DNA from: Metellina segmentata
Lineage: Eukaryota > Arthropoda > Arachnida > Araneae > Tetragnathidae
Assembly (NCBI GenBank): GCA_947359465.1
Contig: OX375883.1
Location: 92,530,411 to 92,594,410 of the forward strand
Reading direction: 5' to 3'
Length of the DNA: 64,000 nt
In this document: positions 54,415 to 63,037 of the stretch, piece by piece
How positions within the stretch are numbered: position 1 is the stretch's first letter
Layout: each line of letters starts with the position of its first letter
Notes under the pieces: model-generated
Database searches by the model: none
What the model was told of the DNA's origin: nothing
What the model saw: only the letters and a program-made list of their open reading frames with translations
Program-made: the position numbers and the translations under genes

Positions 54415-54862
54415 CTGCCCTAAGGGAAAGATTCGAGGAGAACTCCACGTCATTTTGAACCACGGCCAGATGACGAGGCAACACCTGACCTGGCACCCCA
54501 CTCTCCAGACGTCCACACGAACCCAACATGAGGATTTCGGCCACAACATATTTAAGGTGCACCAGCCACCTCTGCACCATACGAAACAAACATCCATACA
54601 CTGACACGGAACCAGGAACGTTTCGATCTAGAGGCTTCACGTTGGGTTGGTGTGAAAGTTTGGAGAGTGGGGTGCCAGCTCAGGTGTTGGTGGGTCATCT
54701 GACCTTGGTTCAAAATTACTTGGTGTTGTCCTCGGATCTTTCCCTTAAGGGACTGATCCGGGACCCTCGTCAATAGCCCCCTGTGTTGCTCTAGTTTGAC
54801 GTTAACTAAAATTACCATTACCATGGATCTAGAGGCTACCACCAGACCAGTTGGTCGATCCT
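54415..54862 (-). mobile_element. SINE, head type A, interrupted by a second SINE
   Basis: The minus-strand SINE runs from 54862 (GACCAACTGGTCTGGTGG) through its head, is interrupted at 54637-54825, and resumes with the body from 54624 down to about 54415. The body is diverged. Confidence 0.8.
54637..54825 (+). mobile_element. 5'-truncated SINE nested in a SINE, 12-bp TSD
   Basis: Perfect duplications GATCTAGAGGCT lie at 54625-54636 and 54826-54837. The inserted copy begins at TCACGTTGGGTTGG, mid-body, and ends in a GTTAACTAAA(ATTACC)2 tail. It is clearly younger than its host. Confidence 0.93.
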
Positions 54863-54865
54863 ACC

Positions 54866-55028
54866 TGTATGGCAGGAAGGTACTTTAATTAAAGTCTTAC
54901 CGGAGCAACAAAGAGTGTTATTGGCGATGGTCCGTGATAAATCCCAAAGGGAAAGAAATGAGAACGATGCCACGTATTTTTGAACCAAAGTCTGATGAAG
55001 AAACAATACCTGAGCTGGTAGCCGTGAT
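54866..55028 (-). mobile_element. Diverged SINE 3' portion
   Basis: CTTTAATTAAAGTCTTACCG, GGCGATGGTCCGTGATAAAT and TGAAGAAACAATACCTGAGC match the minus-strand body. The head is absent. Confidence 0.55.
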
Positions 55029-55048
55029 CTAGCGGCCGTGATGGATCG

Positions 55049-55555
55049 GTGGATGACGTCACTAAAACGTTGTTTATACTAACACATGGTGTTGGTTTCC
55101 TAGAGAGCGTTGTTTGTGAGCGTAACGAAAATGATCGGAGTCGCCATTTCCATGAGTGTCGTCATAGCGGTGTTGGTTTCCTAGAGAGCGTTGTTTGTGA
55201 GCGTAACGAAAATGATCGGATTCGCCATTTCCATGAGTGTCGTCATAGCGGTGTTGGTTTCCTAGAGAGCGTTGTTTGTGAGCGTAACGAAAATGATCGG
55301 AGTCGCCATTTCCATGAGTGTCGTCATAGCGGTGTTGGTTTCCTAGAGAGCGTTGTTTGTGAGCGTAACGAAAATGATCGGAGTCGCCATTTCCATGACT
55401 GTCGTCATAGCGGTGTTGGTTTCCTAGAGAGCGTTGTTTGTGAGCGTAACGAAAATGATCGGAGTCGCCATTTCCATGACTGCCGTCATAGCGGTTTCAA
55501 ACAGTTGGGGAACGTTTTTTCTCTTGTACGGGCAATATTTCATTTCCTGCTCTAA
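55049..55555 (+). CDS. Open frame over five 81-bp repeats, Cys/His-rich
   Basis: A 168-codon frame made of five tandem 27-residue repeats (GVGFLESVVCERNENDRS then RHFHECRHS), a 13-residue lead and a 27-residue tail ending AIFHFLL. Repeats differ at three nucleotide positions: Ser/Ile, Glu/Asp and one silent change. Each repeat has two Cys and three His, spaced so that metal binding is imaginable but matching no zinc-finger type I know. Because 81 is divisible by three, the frame stays open automatically if one unit is open, so this is weak evidence of coding. There is no promoter, signal peptide or neighbour to support it. Most likely a minisatellite. Confidence 0.2.
   Translation: MDDVTKTLFILTHGVGFLESVVCERNENDRSRHFHECRHSGVGFLESVVCERNENDRIRHFHECRHSGVGFLESVVCERNENDRSRHFHECRHSGVGFLESVVCERNENDRSRHFHDCRHSGVGFLESVVCERNENDRSRHFHDCRHSGFKQLGNVFSLVRAIFHFLL
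55085..55495 (+). repeat. 81-bp minisatellite, five copies
   Basis: The unit starts GGTGTTGGTTTCCTAGAGAG and ends GTGTCGTCATAGC. Copies are 97-100 percent alike, so the expansion is recent. It lies immediately downstream of a SINE remnant. Confidence 0.95.
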
Positions 55556-55599
55556 ACGATTCCAGCAAAGATGAGAAAAATAAATAAACATTTTGGACT

Positions 55600-55905
55600 G
55601 CCATTGATTAATTCGTTTTTGTAAAATCGGGATCGTTAAACACATAATACAAATTTCAACGGATTTGAAATATGAGGGAAATTTGACACCAGATCAATAC
55701 CTTAAATGTGATTTTCTTTAAATAAATAATTAATTATTTTTTAAATATTAAATAATCAAATAGTGAATAATTGAATAATAAAACTGTTTTTGATATCGAT
55801 CTGGCGTAGATATTTAAGCTGATTTGAAATCTGTTGAAATTTTCTCTCTACCTTCAACGATCCCGAAGTTAGAAACTTTTTTTTTTTAATGGCGGGCACA
55901 TTTGA
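55600..55905. repeat. Fragments of dispersed repeat X in both orientations
   Basis: TTTCAACGGATTTGAAATAT (inverted) and GATTTGAAATCTGTTGAAAT then ACCTTCAACGATCCCGAAGT (direct) match the middle of repeat X at 56.9 kb. AT-rich filler lies between. Confidence 0.5.
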
Positions 55906-55991
55906 CCGAAGTCATTGGCCACTACAAGGCCGGAAGTGATGGCCACTTGTGAAGGAGCACCCAGTGGGAGGACCATCATTGCTCCTAACAA

Positions 55992-56139
55992 TTACTTCGT
56001 AATTTTGCACCATGTTCAGATGACGAAGCAACACCTGAACTGGCATACGCTTACAAACATCCACGCCAGAACCCGGATTCGAACCGGGGACCTTCCGATC
56101 TAGAGGCTAACACCTTAACCACTATACCGGTTGGTCGGC
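55992..56139 (-). mobile_element. SINE with internal deletion
   Basis: A near-consensus head (GATTCGAACCGGGGACC, CTATACCGGTTGGTCGGC) is joined at CTGAACTGGCATACGC to the distal body, skipping about 90 bp. The join links GAACTGGCA to TACGCTTACAAACATCC. Confidence 0.8.
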
Positions 56140-56374
56140 AGTTAGAAACTTTGAACTGGAGAATAAAAAACCACTTTGTTTTGTTTCTAGAATAAAATAA
56201 ACCACGACAGCCGTATGTGCTGCCCATTCTCCAACGTATTCTGTCCGTCTAAGTTGACACCTCTGGATTCTTGTTTAGACGGCCGCCTAGTTATGCCCGC
56301 GGCATCATGACGTATCACGGCTGTTAGATAACGGCTCCACTTTCATAGGAAACCAAAGCTTAACTCAATATTAT

Positions 56375-56515
56375 CCAATGTGAGGACAATTGACTCCACG
56401 ACAGATTTTAACGTTCACCATCCCCTTCGTGCACGACGGTCTTAGGTTGTATTCAAACTTACAAAACCCTCCGAATGCTAATCCGGTACTTTTCAAACTG
56501 GGCCTTTGCACCCCC
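56375..56515 (-). mobile_element. SINE head type B fragment
   Basis: AATGTGAGGACAATTGACTC, CCACGACAGATTTTAACGTT and the head GCTAATCCGGTACTTTTCAA match the type B copies at 306 and 57925. Confidence 0.6.
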
Positions 56516-56704
56516 TTCTCTGTATAGAGTATGTTGTTTGGTTTGGAGTTTTATAACCCAAGGGACATATTCGGCCAAGCTAAGCCAAACATGAAGCAAC
56601 GTCAAGAGAAAAATGTCAAGGTAAAAAACAGGAATTGGGAAACAGAGTTGTGGGATGAAAGAAAACAAGGATCGCTTGGTGAAAAAATTAAATTTCAAAT
56701 TAAT

Positions 56705-57640
56705 AAAAAAAATAGCCCGGTGTTGCCCGTGCCAGTTGCTTTTTTGGGGTTATTGGTTTGCGAAGTAAACCAAATAGGAATTAATAGCCTATTAGATAAC
56801 AGCCATAACAAAGTTGCATGTGGTGTTGGTTTGCTTCGCAAACCAAATGGAAATTCGGCGTGACGTCACAATCTCTTGCGAAAATAAAATATTTAAATGA
56901 AAAATTATTTACTTTAAGAACATCAAAGGTATTAGGTATCTATCTAATGTTAAATTTTCCGGAGATTTCAAATCCGTTGAAATTTTCAATCTATCTTTAA
57001 CTATCTCGATATTACAAAAAAGAACTAAACAATACCAGCCAAAATGTTTTTTATTTTGTTTTGCTTTCCTTCGCTGAAATCGTAAGAGCTCAGGAAATGT
57101 AATCTGTTTATTTTTTGAACGAGGAGGTTGACGTGACATCACAATCTCTCTTGTGAAAATATAAATATATTTAATTAAATTTTTTTATTTATTTAAAGAA
57201 AAAATCTTATTTTTAGGTATCGATCTAATGTGAAATTTTTACTTTAGAATCTTTAACAGTCTAGGAGATAGAAAAAAAAGAATTTGATAACTCCAGTCAA
57301 AAGTCTATTTGCTTTTTATCATCTGTTGGAAAAAATTTCCACCTCGCAAAATGAAAGCGGAAAAAATATATTTAGAAACTGTGATCTTTTATGCTGTTGC
57401 ATTCTAAAGAAAACAGCAATAATAAAATGTCATTAAATTCATCTTAAAATGTTCTAGATGGAATTTTATTTGAGTTTTAAACTCGCCGCGACCCAAACAT
57501 TTAAAAAAATTCTGACTACCTGTATGCCAAATCCCATTACTGAAATTGACATAGATTGGTCTGGACTTTGCGTGCAGAAAACAAACAAACAGACAGACAT
57601 CACTTCCTTTTACAATATTTGAGATAATCGGAATTATGAA
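56705..57640. repeat. Dispersed repeat X, copy 2
   Basis: TAGCCCGGTGTTGCCCGTGC, hairpins GGTTTGCGAAGTAAACC and GGTTTGCTTCGCAAACC, and GACGTCACAATCTCTTGCG. Two copies of AATNTNAAATTTTCCGGAG-type units and the end TATGCCAAATCCCATTACTG follow, then ACAAACAAACAGACAGAC. Longer than copy 1 because the middle unit is duplicated (56885-57010 and 57160-57300). Confidence 0.6.
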
Positions 57641-57712
57641 AGATATTTGTGCACTGGTCCACTTAAAAATGGTACCATGGAAATCGCATTAATCTCTATT
57701 GGAAATGTTGGT

Positions 57713-57912
57713 NNNNNNNNNNNNNNNNNNNNNNNNNNNNNNNNNNNNNNNNNNNNNNNNNNNNNNNNNNNNNNNNNNNNNNNNNNNNNNNNNNNNNNNN
57801 NNNNNNNNNNNNNNNNNNNNNNNNNNNNNNNNNNNNNNNNNNNNNNNNNNNNNNNNNNNNNNNNNNNNNNNNNNNNNNNNNNNNNNNNNNNNNNNNNNNN
57901 NNNNNNNNNNNN
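57713..57912. other. Assembly gap (200 N)
   Basis: Exactly 200 unknown bases, probably a placeholder of unknown true length. Features cannot be followed across it. Confidence 0.99.
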
Positions 57913-57924
57913 ATGATTCTTACA

Positions 57925-58210
57925 CCCGCGAGATGGTCGTCATCTCACTCTCTATACTTCGACATCTCGCCAACGTGAGGCCATTTGATGCCTCGACAGA
58001 ATTACGTGCACCAGCTCCCCTGTGCACAACGCTCTTTGGCTGGAATCAAACTCTCAACCCACCTGTTGCTAATCCGGTACTCTTCCAACCGGGCTACTGC
58101 AACCCTCTGAAAGTATAGAACACTAATTGCGTGGAATAGTTAATTGGTAATTTTTTAATTAACGTCGTACAGGATCATTACAACGAGCTATTGACGACGG
58201 TCCGGGATGC
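57925..58210 (-). mobile_element. SINE head type B copy plus a SINE tail fragment
   Basis: The minus strand shows the head CAGTAGCCCGGTTGGAAGAG, AGTACCGGATTAGCAACAGG and a body up to 57925. A separate tail piece (TTTTTTAATTAACGTCGTAC, GCTATTGACGACGGTCCGGG) occupies 58141-58210. This is the clearest type B head in the window. Confidence 0.75.
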
Positions 58211-58330
58211 TATTTTCCAAACCCACACAGGTACTACAACTGGGCGCAGGGCAAACCATAACGGCCAATGAGACTGAAATCAACCAAATATAAAATGATG
58301 TCTTCTTTTAAAGAGCTTCTTATCGTGAAG

Positions 58331-58420
58331 CAACGATGGCCTAATGGTTAAAGTCACCTACTTTCAGTTTGGCGTCGGCAGAGGAAGTTGACTTCCCGAG
58401 TTCGAACCTAACTGGCGGAA
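58331..58420 (+). tRNA. tRNA-like sequence, probably a pseudogene
   Basis: Contains A-box-like TGGCCTAATGGTTAAAG and an exact B-box core GAGTTCGAACC, with a long middle as in Leu/Ser tRNAs. The T stem and acceptor stem do not pair well by eye, so a functional tRNA is doubtful. It could be the head of another SINE family. A T-rich stretch follows. Confidence 0.3.
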
Positions 58421-58429
58421 AATTTTTTA

Positions 58430-58950
58430 AATCCTCCAAATTATTTAAAAATAATTCCAATTTAATTCCTTTTCATTCTAAATTACTTTTCCTAATTTTT
58501 AATACCCTTTTTATATTTTTCCAAGCTTCCGTTGATTTTACATAAATAATCTAAGAACCACTCCTGAACTCACTACCAGCTGATATTTTTCCGCCCCTCT
58601 GCCGTTCCCTTTGCTTTAGGATGATGGTGTTGTATCCACCCCTGGTTTAGAACCATTCTGATGTAACAAAAAGCATACATAAAACACTAACTTATATAAT
58701 TATTAACTTCTATAATAAAATGATACAATTTTCGGCTCCCACCTCTACCCACCCATAGCCATGGATCTGAAAACAAAAGAAGAAAACAGAAAAATTATTT
58801 AACATGTTTCATTTATTACACTGCAAACAGGATCAGACAGGATTTCAGTTGTCTTTAGCGTAGGGAAGGAGATTCCTATCCAGCGCTCGCGATCATTGGC
58901 CGTTACGGTTAGCCCCACCCCCTGTTTTAGTATCTATGAGGGTTTGGAAA
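58430..58950. other. AT-rich spacer
   Basis: No recognisable gene or element. Confidence 0.45.
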
Positions 58951-58951
58951 A

Positions 58952-59268
58952 TCGCGTCCAGGATCAATCCCCTAAGGGAAAGATCCGATGACAGCACCAC
59001 GTCATTTTGAACCAAGGTCAGATTACGAGGCAACACCTGAGTAGGCACCCCACTGTACAAACGTCCACACCAACTCATCGTGAGGATTTTCGGTCTTGAC
59101 AGATTTAAGGTGCCCCATCCGCTACTACACCATACACTTGCAAGCATTCATGCAAAACCCAGATTCGAACCAGGAACCTTCCGATACAGAAGCTAACACC
59201 TTTAACACTAGGCCGGAAAGATTGGAGGACAACTCCACGTAATTTTGAACCACGTTTAGAAGACGAAA
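58952..59268 (-). mobile_element. SINE, head type A, plus a SINE body scrap
   Basis: The minus-strand copy from 59216 (GGATTCGAACC-type B box as AGATTCGAACCAGG on the plus strand) runs to 58952. A second scrap (59217-59268) follows. The Tigger-derived element is inserted at its edge. Confidence 0.75.
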
Positions 59269-59270
59269 TA

Positions 59271-59920
59271 CAGTAGAACTCCAATTATCCCAATCAATTG
59301 GGACCGGACCCCATTCGGATAATCAAAAATTCGGATAATTGGATTGCTTCTGGAAAAAGGGTCTAGTATGTATTTAATTAATTGCTGTATGAATGTTGAA
59401 AATGGGAGAAAAAAAACCGATTTTTAAAGAAAAAGAGCTTTTAATTAATTAAATGAAAAGGCAACACTCTTACACGTTAAGCGTACTTACAAGTGCTGTA
59501 CATTATTACAGAATGTACGTACCGTACTGTAAATGAATGTCATTGCTTGCTAAACATCTCGGTCAAAGTAAGCTGTTTGACTGTCTTCATCTGTTTCCGC
59601 TTGACTATGAGAAGTTGCATGTGGTCACACTCGGGCTGTCGCTCCATCCACTTCAACGCTGTTTCAAAACCGGCAAATGCTTCATTAGCAGATGGTCCCG
59701 TGTCTGCTTCAACTTCAACAGTAAGGTCATCTTCTTCAACGACATTTTCTTCTCTCAAACTTTCAATCAGTTCATCATCATTTAGTATTTGAAACCCAGA
59801 ATCATTATTTTGCGAATCGCAATACGTTTCCGTCTTAATTTTTTTCTTCTGAAATTCTGAAAGCGATTCGGATAATCAGCGATTCGGATAGTCGGAGTTC
59901 GGATAATTGGAGTTCTACTG
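59271..59920 (-). mobile_element. Tigger/pogo-like non-autonomous element (650 bp)
   Basis: TIRs CAGTAGAACTCCAATTATCC and (right, inward) CAGTAGAACTCCAATTATCC are flanked by TA at 59269-59270 and 59921-59922. Subterminal GATTCGGATAAT-type repeats occur at both ends. It contains only the C-terminal part of a transposase. Confidence 0.9.
59540..59866 (-). pseudogene. Tigger/pogo-like transposase C-terminal remnant
   Basis: The minus-strand frame is open from near the right TIR to TGA at 59540. It includes FQILNDDELIESLREENV, an acidic stretch, ANEAFAGFETALKWMERQPE then CDHMQLLIVKRKQMK and VKQLTLTEMFSKQ. The A...FETALKWLE...KQ.TL...F ending is typical of Tigger/pogo transposases downstream of the DDE domain. 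DNA-binding (CENP-B-like) and catalytic domains are absent. The retained frame is intact for about 109 codons, so the deletion is recent or the region is short enough to escape damage. Confidence 0.75.
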
Positions 59921-60017
59921 TATTAGTAAGACTTTAGTAAACAAAGATAACAACAATAAAAATTAAAAATTCTCATTCTCGGATGAGAAATAAGCATTTT
60001 TATCAGATATCGAGGCT

Positions 60018-60252
60018 CACGTTGGGTTGATGTGGAAGTTTGAAGAGTGGGGTGCCAGCTTAGATGTTGACTCATCATCTGACCATGGTTCAAAATTACG
60101 AGGTGTTTTCCTCGGATATTTACTATAAGGTACTGATCCCGGACCGTAGTCAATAGCCCGTTGTGTTGCTCAATGACGACGTTAATTAAAAATTACCATT
60201 ACCTTACCGATCTAGAGTCTCACACCTTAATCACCAGACCAGCTGGTTGGAG
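60018..60252 (+). mobile_element. 5'-truncated SINE next to a minus SINE head
   Basis: Begins at CACGTTGGGTTG, the same internal point as the 54637 copy, and runs to an AATTACCATTACC tail near 60205. It is followed by a minus-strand head remnant (CGATCTAGAGTCTCACACC). Flanking duplications are not clean. Confidence 0.75.
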
Positions 60253-60258
60253 ATTGCA

Positions 60259-60597
60259 TGGGTAATGGTAATTTGGTAATTTTAGTCAACGTCGTAATAG
60301 AGCAACATATCCGGCTATTGACGACAGTCCGGTATCAGTCCCTTTAGGGAAAGATCCGAGGACAACACCTCGTAATATTGAACCACGGTCAGATGACGTA
60401 GCAGCACCTGAGCTGGCACCCCAATCTCCAAACTTGCACACCAACCCAACGTGAGGACTTTCGGCCACGACAGATTTAAGGCGCACCAGCCGCCTCAACA
60501 CCATACGCTTACAAACATCCATGCCCGGGCCCGGATTCGAATCAGGAACGTTCCGATCTAGAGGCTAACACCTTAACCAATATACCGGTTGGTCGGC
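60259..60597 (-). mobile_element. tRNA-derived SINE, head type A, full length
   Basis: A complete minus-strand copy from GCCGACCAACCGGTATATTG (60597) to a GTAATGGTAAT tail. The B box region is GATTCGAATCC. A few substitutions only. A 78-codon minus-strand frame is intrinsic to the family. Confidence 0.92.
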
Positions 60598-60599
60598 TC

Positions 60600-60735
60600 A
60601 ATTCCAAAGGGCAGAATGCAAGATCAATACCCTTTAATTATGAAACGCGGTCTGCTGACGTGGCAACACCGGCATGGAACATGCACCCACGCTACAAACT
60701 TCCAAACCTAACGCCATTTGAAGCTACGAACTGAA
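60600..60735 (-). mobile_element. Strongly decayed SINE fragment
   Basis: CAATTCCAAAGGGCAGAA, ATTATGAAACGCGGTCTG and CTTCCAAACCTAACGCCAT resemble the SINE body at low similarity. Confidence 0.4.
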
Positions 60736-60739
60736 ACTA

Positions 60740-61257
60740 TTTTCAGTTTGATTTTATTGTGGTAGCTCCAAAACTATTCTTAATGCAATTTAATTTCTGG
60801 CAATGATATCGATAAACAAAATCTAATTTCTCTCAAAAATCGATCGCTATAAAGATCACAAGAACAAATAGAGTCAAAATCTCGCAATGAAATTGGAATT
60901 TTTCTCCACTCGTGCCCTTCCCTTAAGAGAGTTCAGTCAAGGAAAAAGATTCGTTTCATATTAATGAAAAAATCGACATAAAAACTCGATTCAAAATTGA
61001 AATCTTGATCCAAATCGCCCGGAAGAAAACGCAGAACCGAAAGTAATTAACGTGAAATATCACCGGAAGGCACGGAACGCGGAGGCACAAAATAAAAAAT
61101 ATAAGTAAACACGAAACTGTAAAAGCGACTCGGGTTACTTTAAAATAAGAAATAAAAAACTTTCGAATAATATTCCGAGTGTGCTTCAACTATTGAACTT
61201 TCCAAATATTCTATCAAGCTTTTGAATTGTTTCAGAAGACTTAGTTTATAGTCTGCC
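60740..61257. other. Spacer
   Basis: No recognisable feature. The minus-strand 60956-61189 frame is hydrophobic and unrecognised. Confidence 0.45.
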
Positions 61258-61270
61258 CGTTCTTTTAGTC

Positions 61271-61945
61271 GACAAACCGGTCTGGTGGTTAAGGTAATTG
61301 GTAATTGTCAATTTTAGTTAACGTCGTACTAGAGCAACACAACAGGCTATTGACGACGGTCCGGGATCAGTCCCTTAAGGGAAAGATCCGAGGACAACAC
61401 CTCGTAATTTTGAACCACGGTCAGATGACGAAGCAACACCTTAGCTAGCACCCCACTCTCCAAACTTCCACACCAACCCAACGTGAGGACATTCGGCCAC
61501 GACAGATTTAAGGTGCACCAGGCGCCTCTACACCATACGCTTACAAACATCCATACCCGGACCCGGATTCGAACCAGGAACCTTCCGATCTAGAGGCTAA
61601 CACATGAACCACTATACCGGTTGGTTGCCGTTCTTTTCGTCGAAAAACCTGCCTGGTGGTTAAGGTATTATCCTCTAAATCAGAAGGTTCGTGGTTTGAA
61701 TGCGGATTAGCTCATAGATATTTTTAAGCGTATGGTGTAGAGGCGGCTGGTGCACCTTAAGTTTATCGTGGCCGAAAGTTCTCACACCTGGTTGGTGTGA
61801 GAGTTTGGAGCGGGGTGCAGCTCAGGTGTTGCCTCGTCATCTGACCTTGGGTTCAAAATTACGTGGTGTTGTACTCGTAAATTTCCCTTTTTGATTGATC
61901 CCGGACCGTCGTCAATAGCCCATTGAGTTGACCAAGTTAAAGTCG
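61271..61945 (+). mobile_element. SINE (plus) split by a nested SINE
   Basis: The head GACAAACCGGTCTGGTGGTT is interrupted at 61297 and repeated at 61643, continuing with the body (GGCTGGTGCACCTTAAG, TGACCTTGGGTTCAAAATT) to about 61945. It is diverged relative to its guest. Confidence 0.85.
61297..61628 (-). mobile_element. Nested full-length SINE with a 39-bp TSD
   Basis: A near-consensus minus-strand copy. The 39 bp at 61258-61296 (CGTTCTTTTAGTCGACAAAC...) recur at 61629-61667 with about four mismatches, so the duplication is unusually long for a SINE, or includes a pre-existing duplication. Confidence 0.88.
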
Positions 61946-62087
61946 GTTCTGAATCATCTAGCTATATCCTACCATTGAATACCATACAATAAAAATGATT
62001 ATAAATGTAAAAATAAAACAGTCTCAACATAACCCTCCTAGTGGTAACTCATTTGAAAAACTTACCTGAACCCGGATCATTGCGTAT

Positions 62088-62366
62088 TGCCCATTGTCTT
62101 GCTTCAGTACGACATTTATTAAATACCTACTAACCGAGGCCAATACCACGTAATTTTGAACCATGGTCAGATGACGATGTCTTGCTTAATCATGGCATCC
62201 CACTCTCCAAACTTCCACAACATGCCAACGTGAGGGTATTTGAAGCCACTGCAGATTTAACATGCACCAGCCACCTTTCTACATGACGGTCTTAGGATAG
62301 ATTCGAACTCGGTACCCTTCGGTTTCTAGTCCGTTTATTTTCCGACGTGGTTACCGCGGTCCTATT
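62088..62366 (-). mobile_element. SINE fragments including a head type B copy
   Basis: A short plus-strand tail (62088-62128) precedes a minus-strand copy at 62135-62366 with TTTTGAACCATGGTCAGATG, ACTGCAGATTTAACATGCAC and a decayed type B head. AACCCTCCTAGTGG at 62034 resembles a TTAA-type MITE end. Confidence 0.6.
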
Positions 62367-62581
62367 TGGCAATGAGAAACTAATAGCTGAGATAGTAATA
62401 TTTGAATGAAATTATTGAAAAATGATGGTCAGAAATATGATATAAAAGGCAAAAATAATGGTATGCTATGCACCGGTTTTCAGCAAGTGTACCATGGTGT
62501 TCTTTAAGGATCGTAAAACGGTTCAAATTGTGTAAGATTTGTTTCATTTCAACTGTTTAATTTTGAATTATTAACAAGTGT

Positions 62582-63023
62582 CGTTATTGTTGTTTCTCAT
62601 GCCTACACTGACAGACCAGAGGAGTGCCAGGCCCGTCGAAGACGGCAAGAGGTGCGCTTTCCATGTTATCGAGCCCCATTGGGAGGAAGTCCGACTTTGC
62701 TAGAGATACATGACACATCCGTTTTACAGGAACGCCACTTTCATACATCCATTCACTCACACATATCGTAATTTAGATCCCAATCAGAGGCCGATAACCC
62801 CCTGATCAGGTACCCCCAGAGGTATTGATTTGGTATGGGAACATGGGGGACTTTGTGACCGCGACCTATTTAACGTGCTCCAGTCACCATTAGTGAACAC
62901 GACGGTCTTTAGCCAGGCCGAAGCGCCGATCTCGCAATCATCAGAATTGCAGGCTCCGCCGATGACAGAACCCACAACCCTTCTGATGCGAGCCCGACGC
63001 TCTACTGACTGAGCTACCGCAGC
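62582..63023 (-). mobile_element. tRNA-derived SINE, second family, complete, with 14-bp TSD
   Basis: Perfect duplications TTATTAACAAGTGT lie at 62568-62581 and 63024-63037. The head GCTGCGGTAGCTCAGTCAGT then AGAGCGTCGGGCTC is tRNA-like with a good A box. The body matches 3413-3802 from about 62700 to 63020. The 3' 120 bp differ from the other copy, and the tail is AAACAACAATAACG. Confidence 0.9.
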
Positions 63024-63037
63024 TTATTAACAAGTGT

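Noticed and set aside
59493..59792. Plus-strand 99- and 82-codon frames
   Set aside because: Antisense shadows of the Tigger-type transposase remnant on the minus strand.
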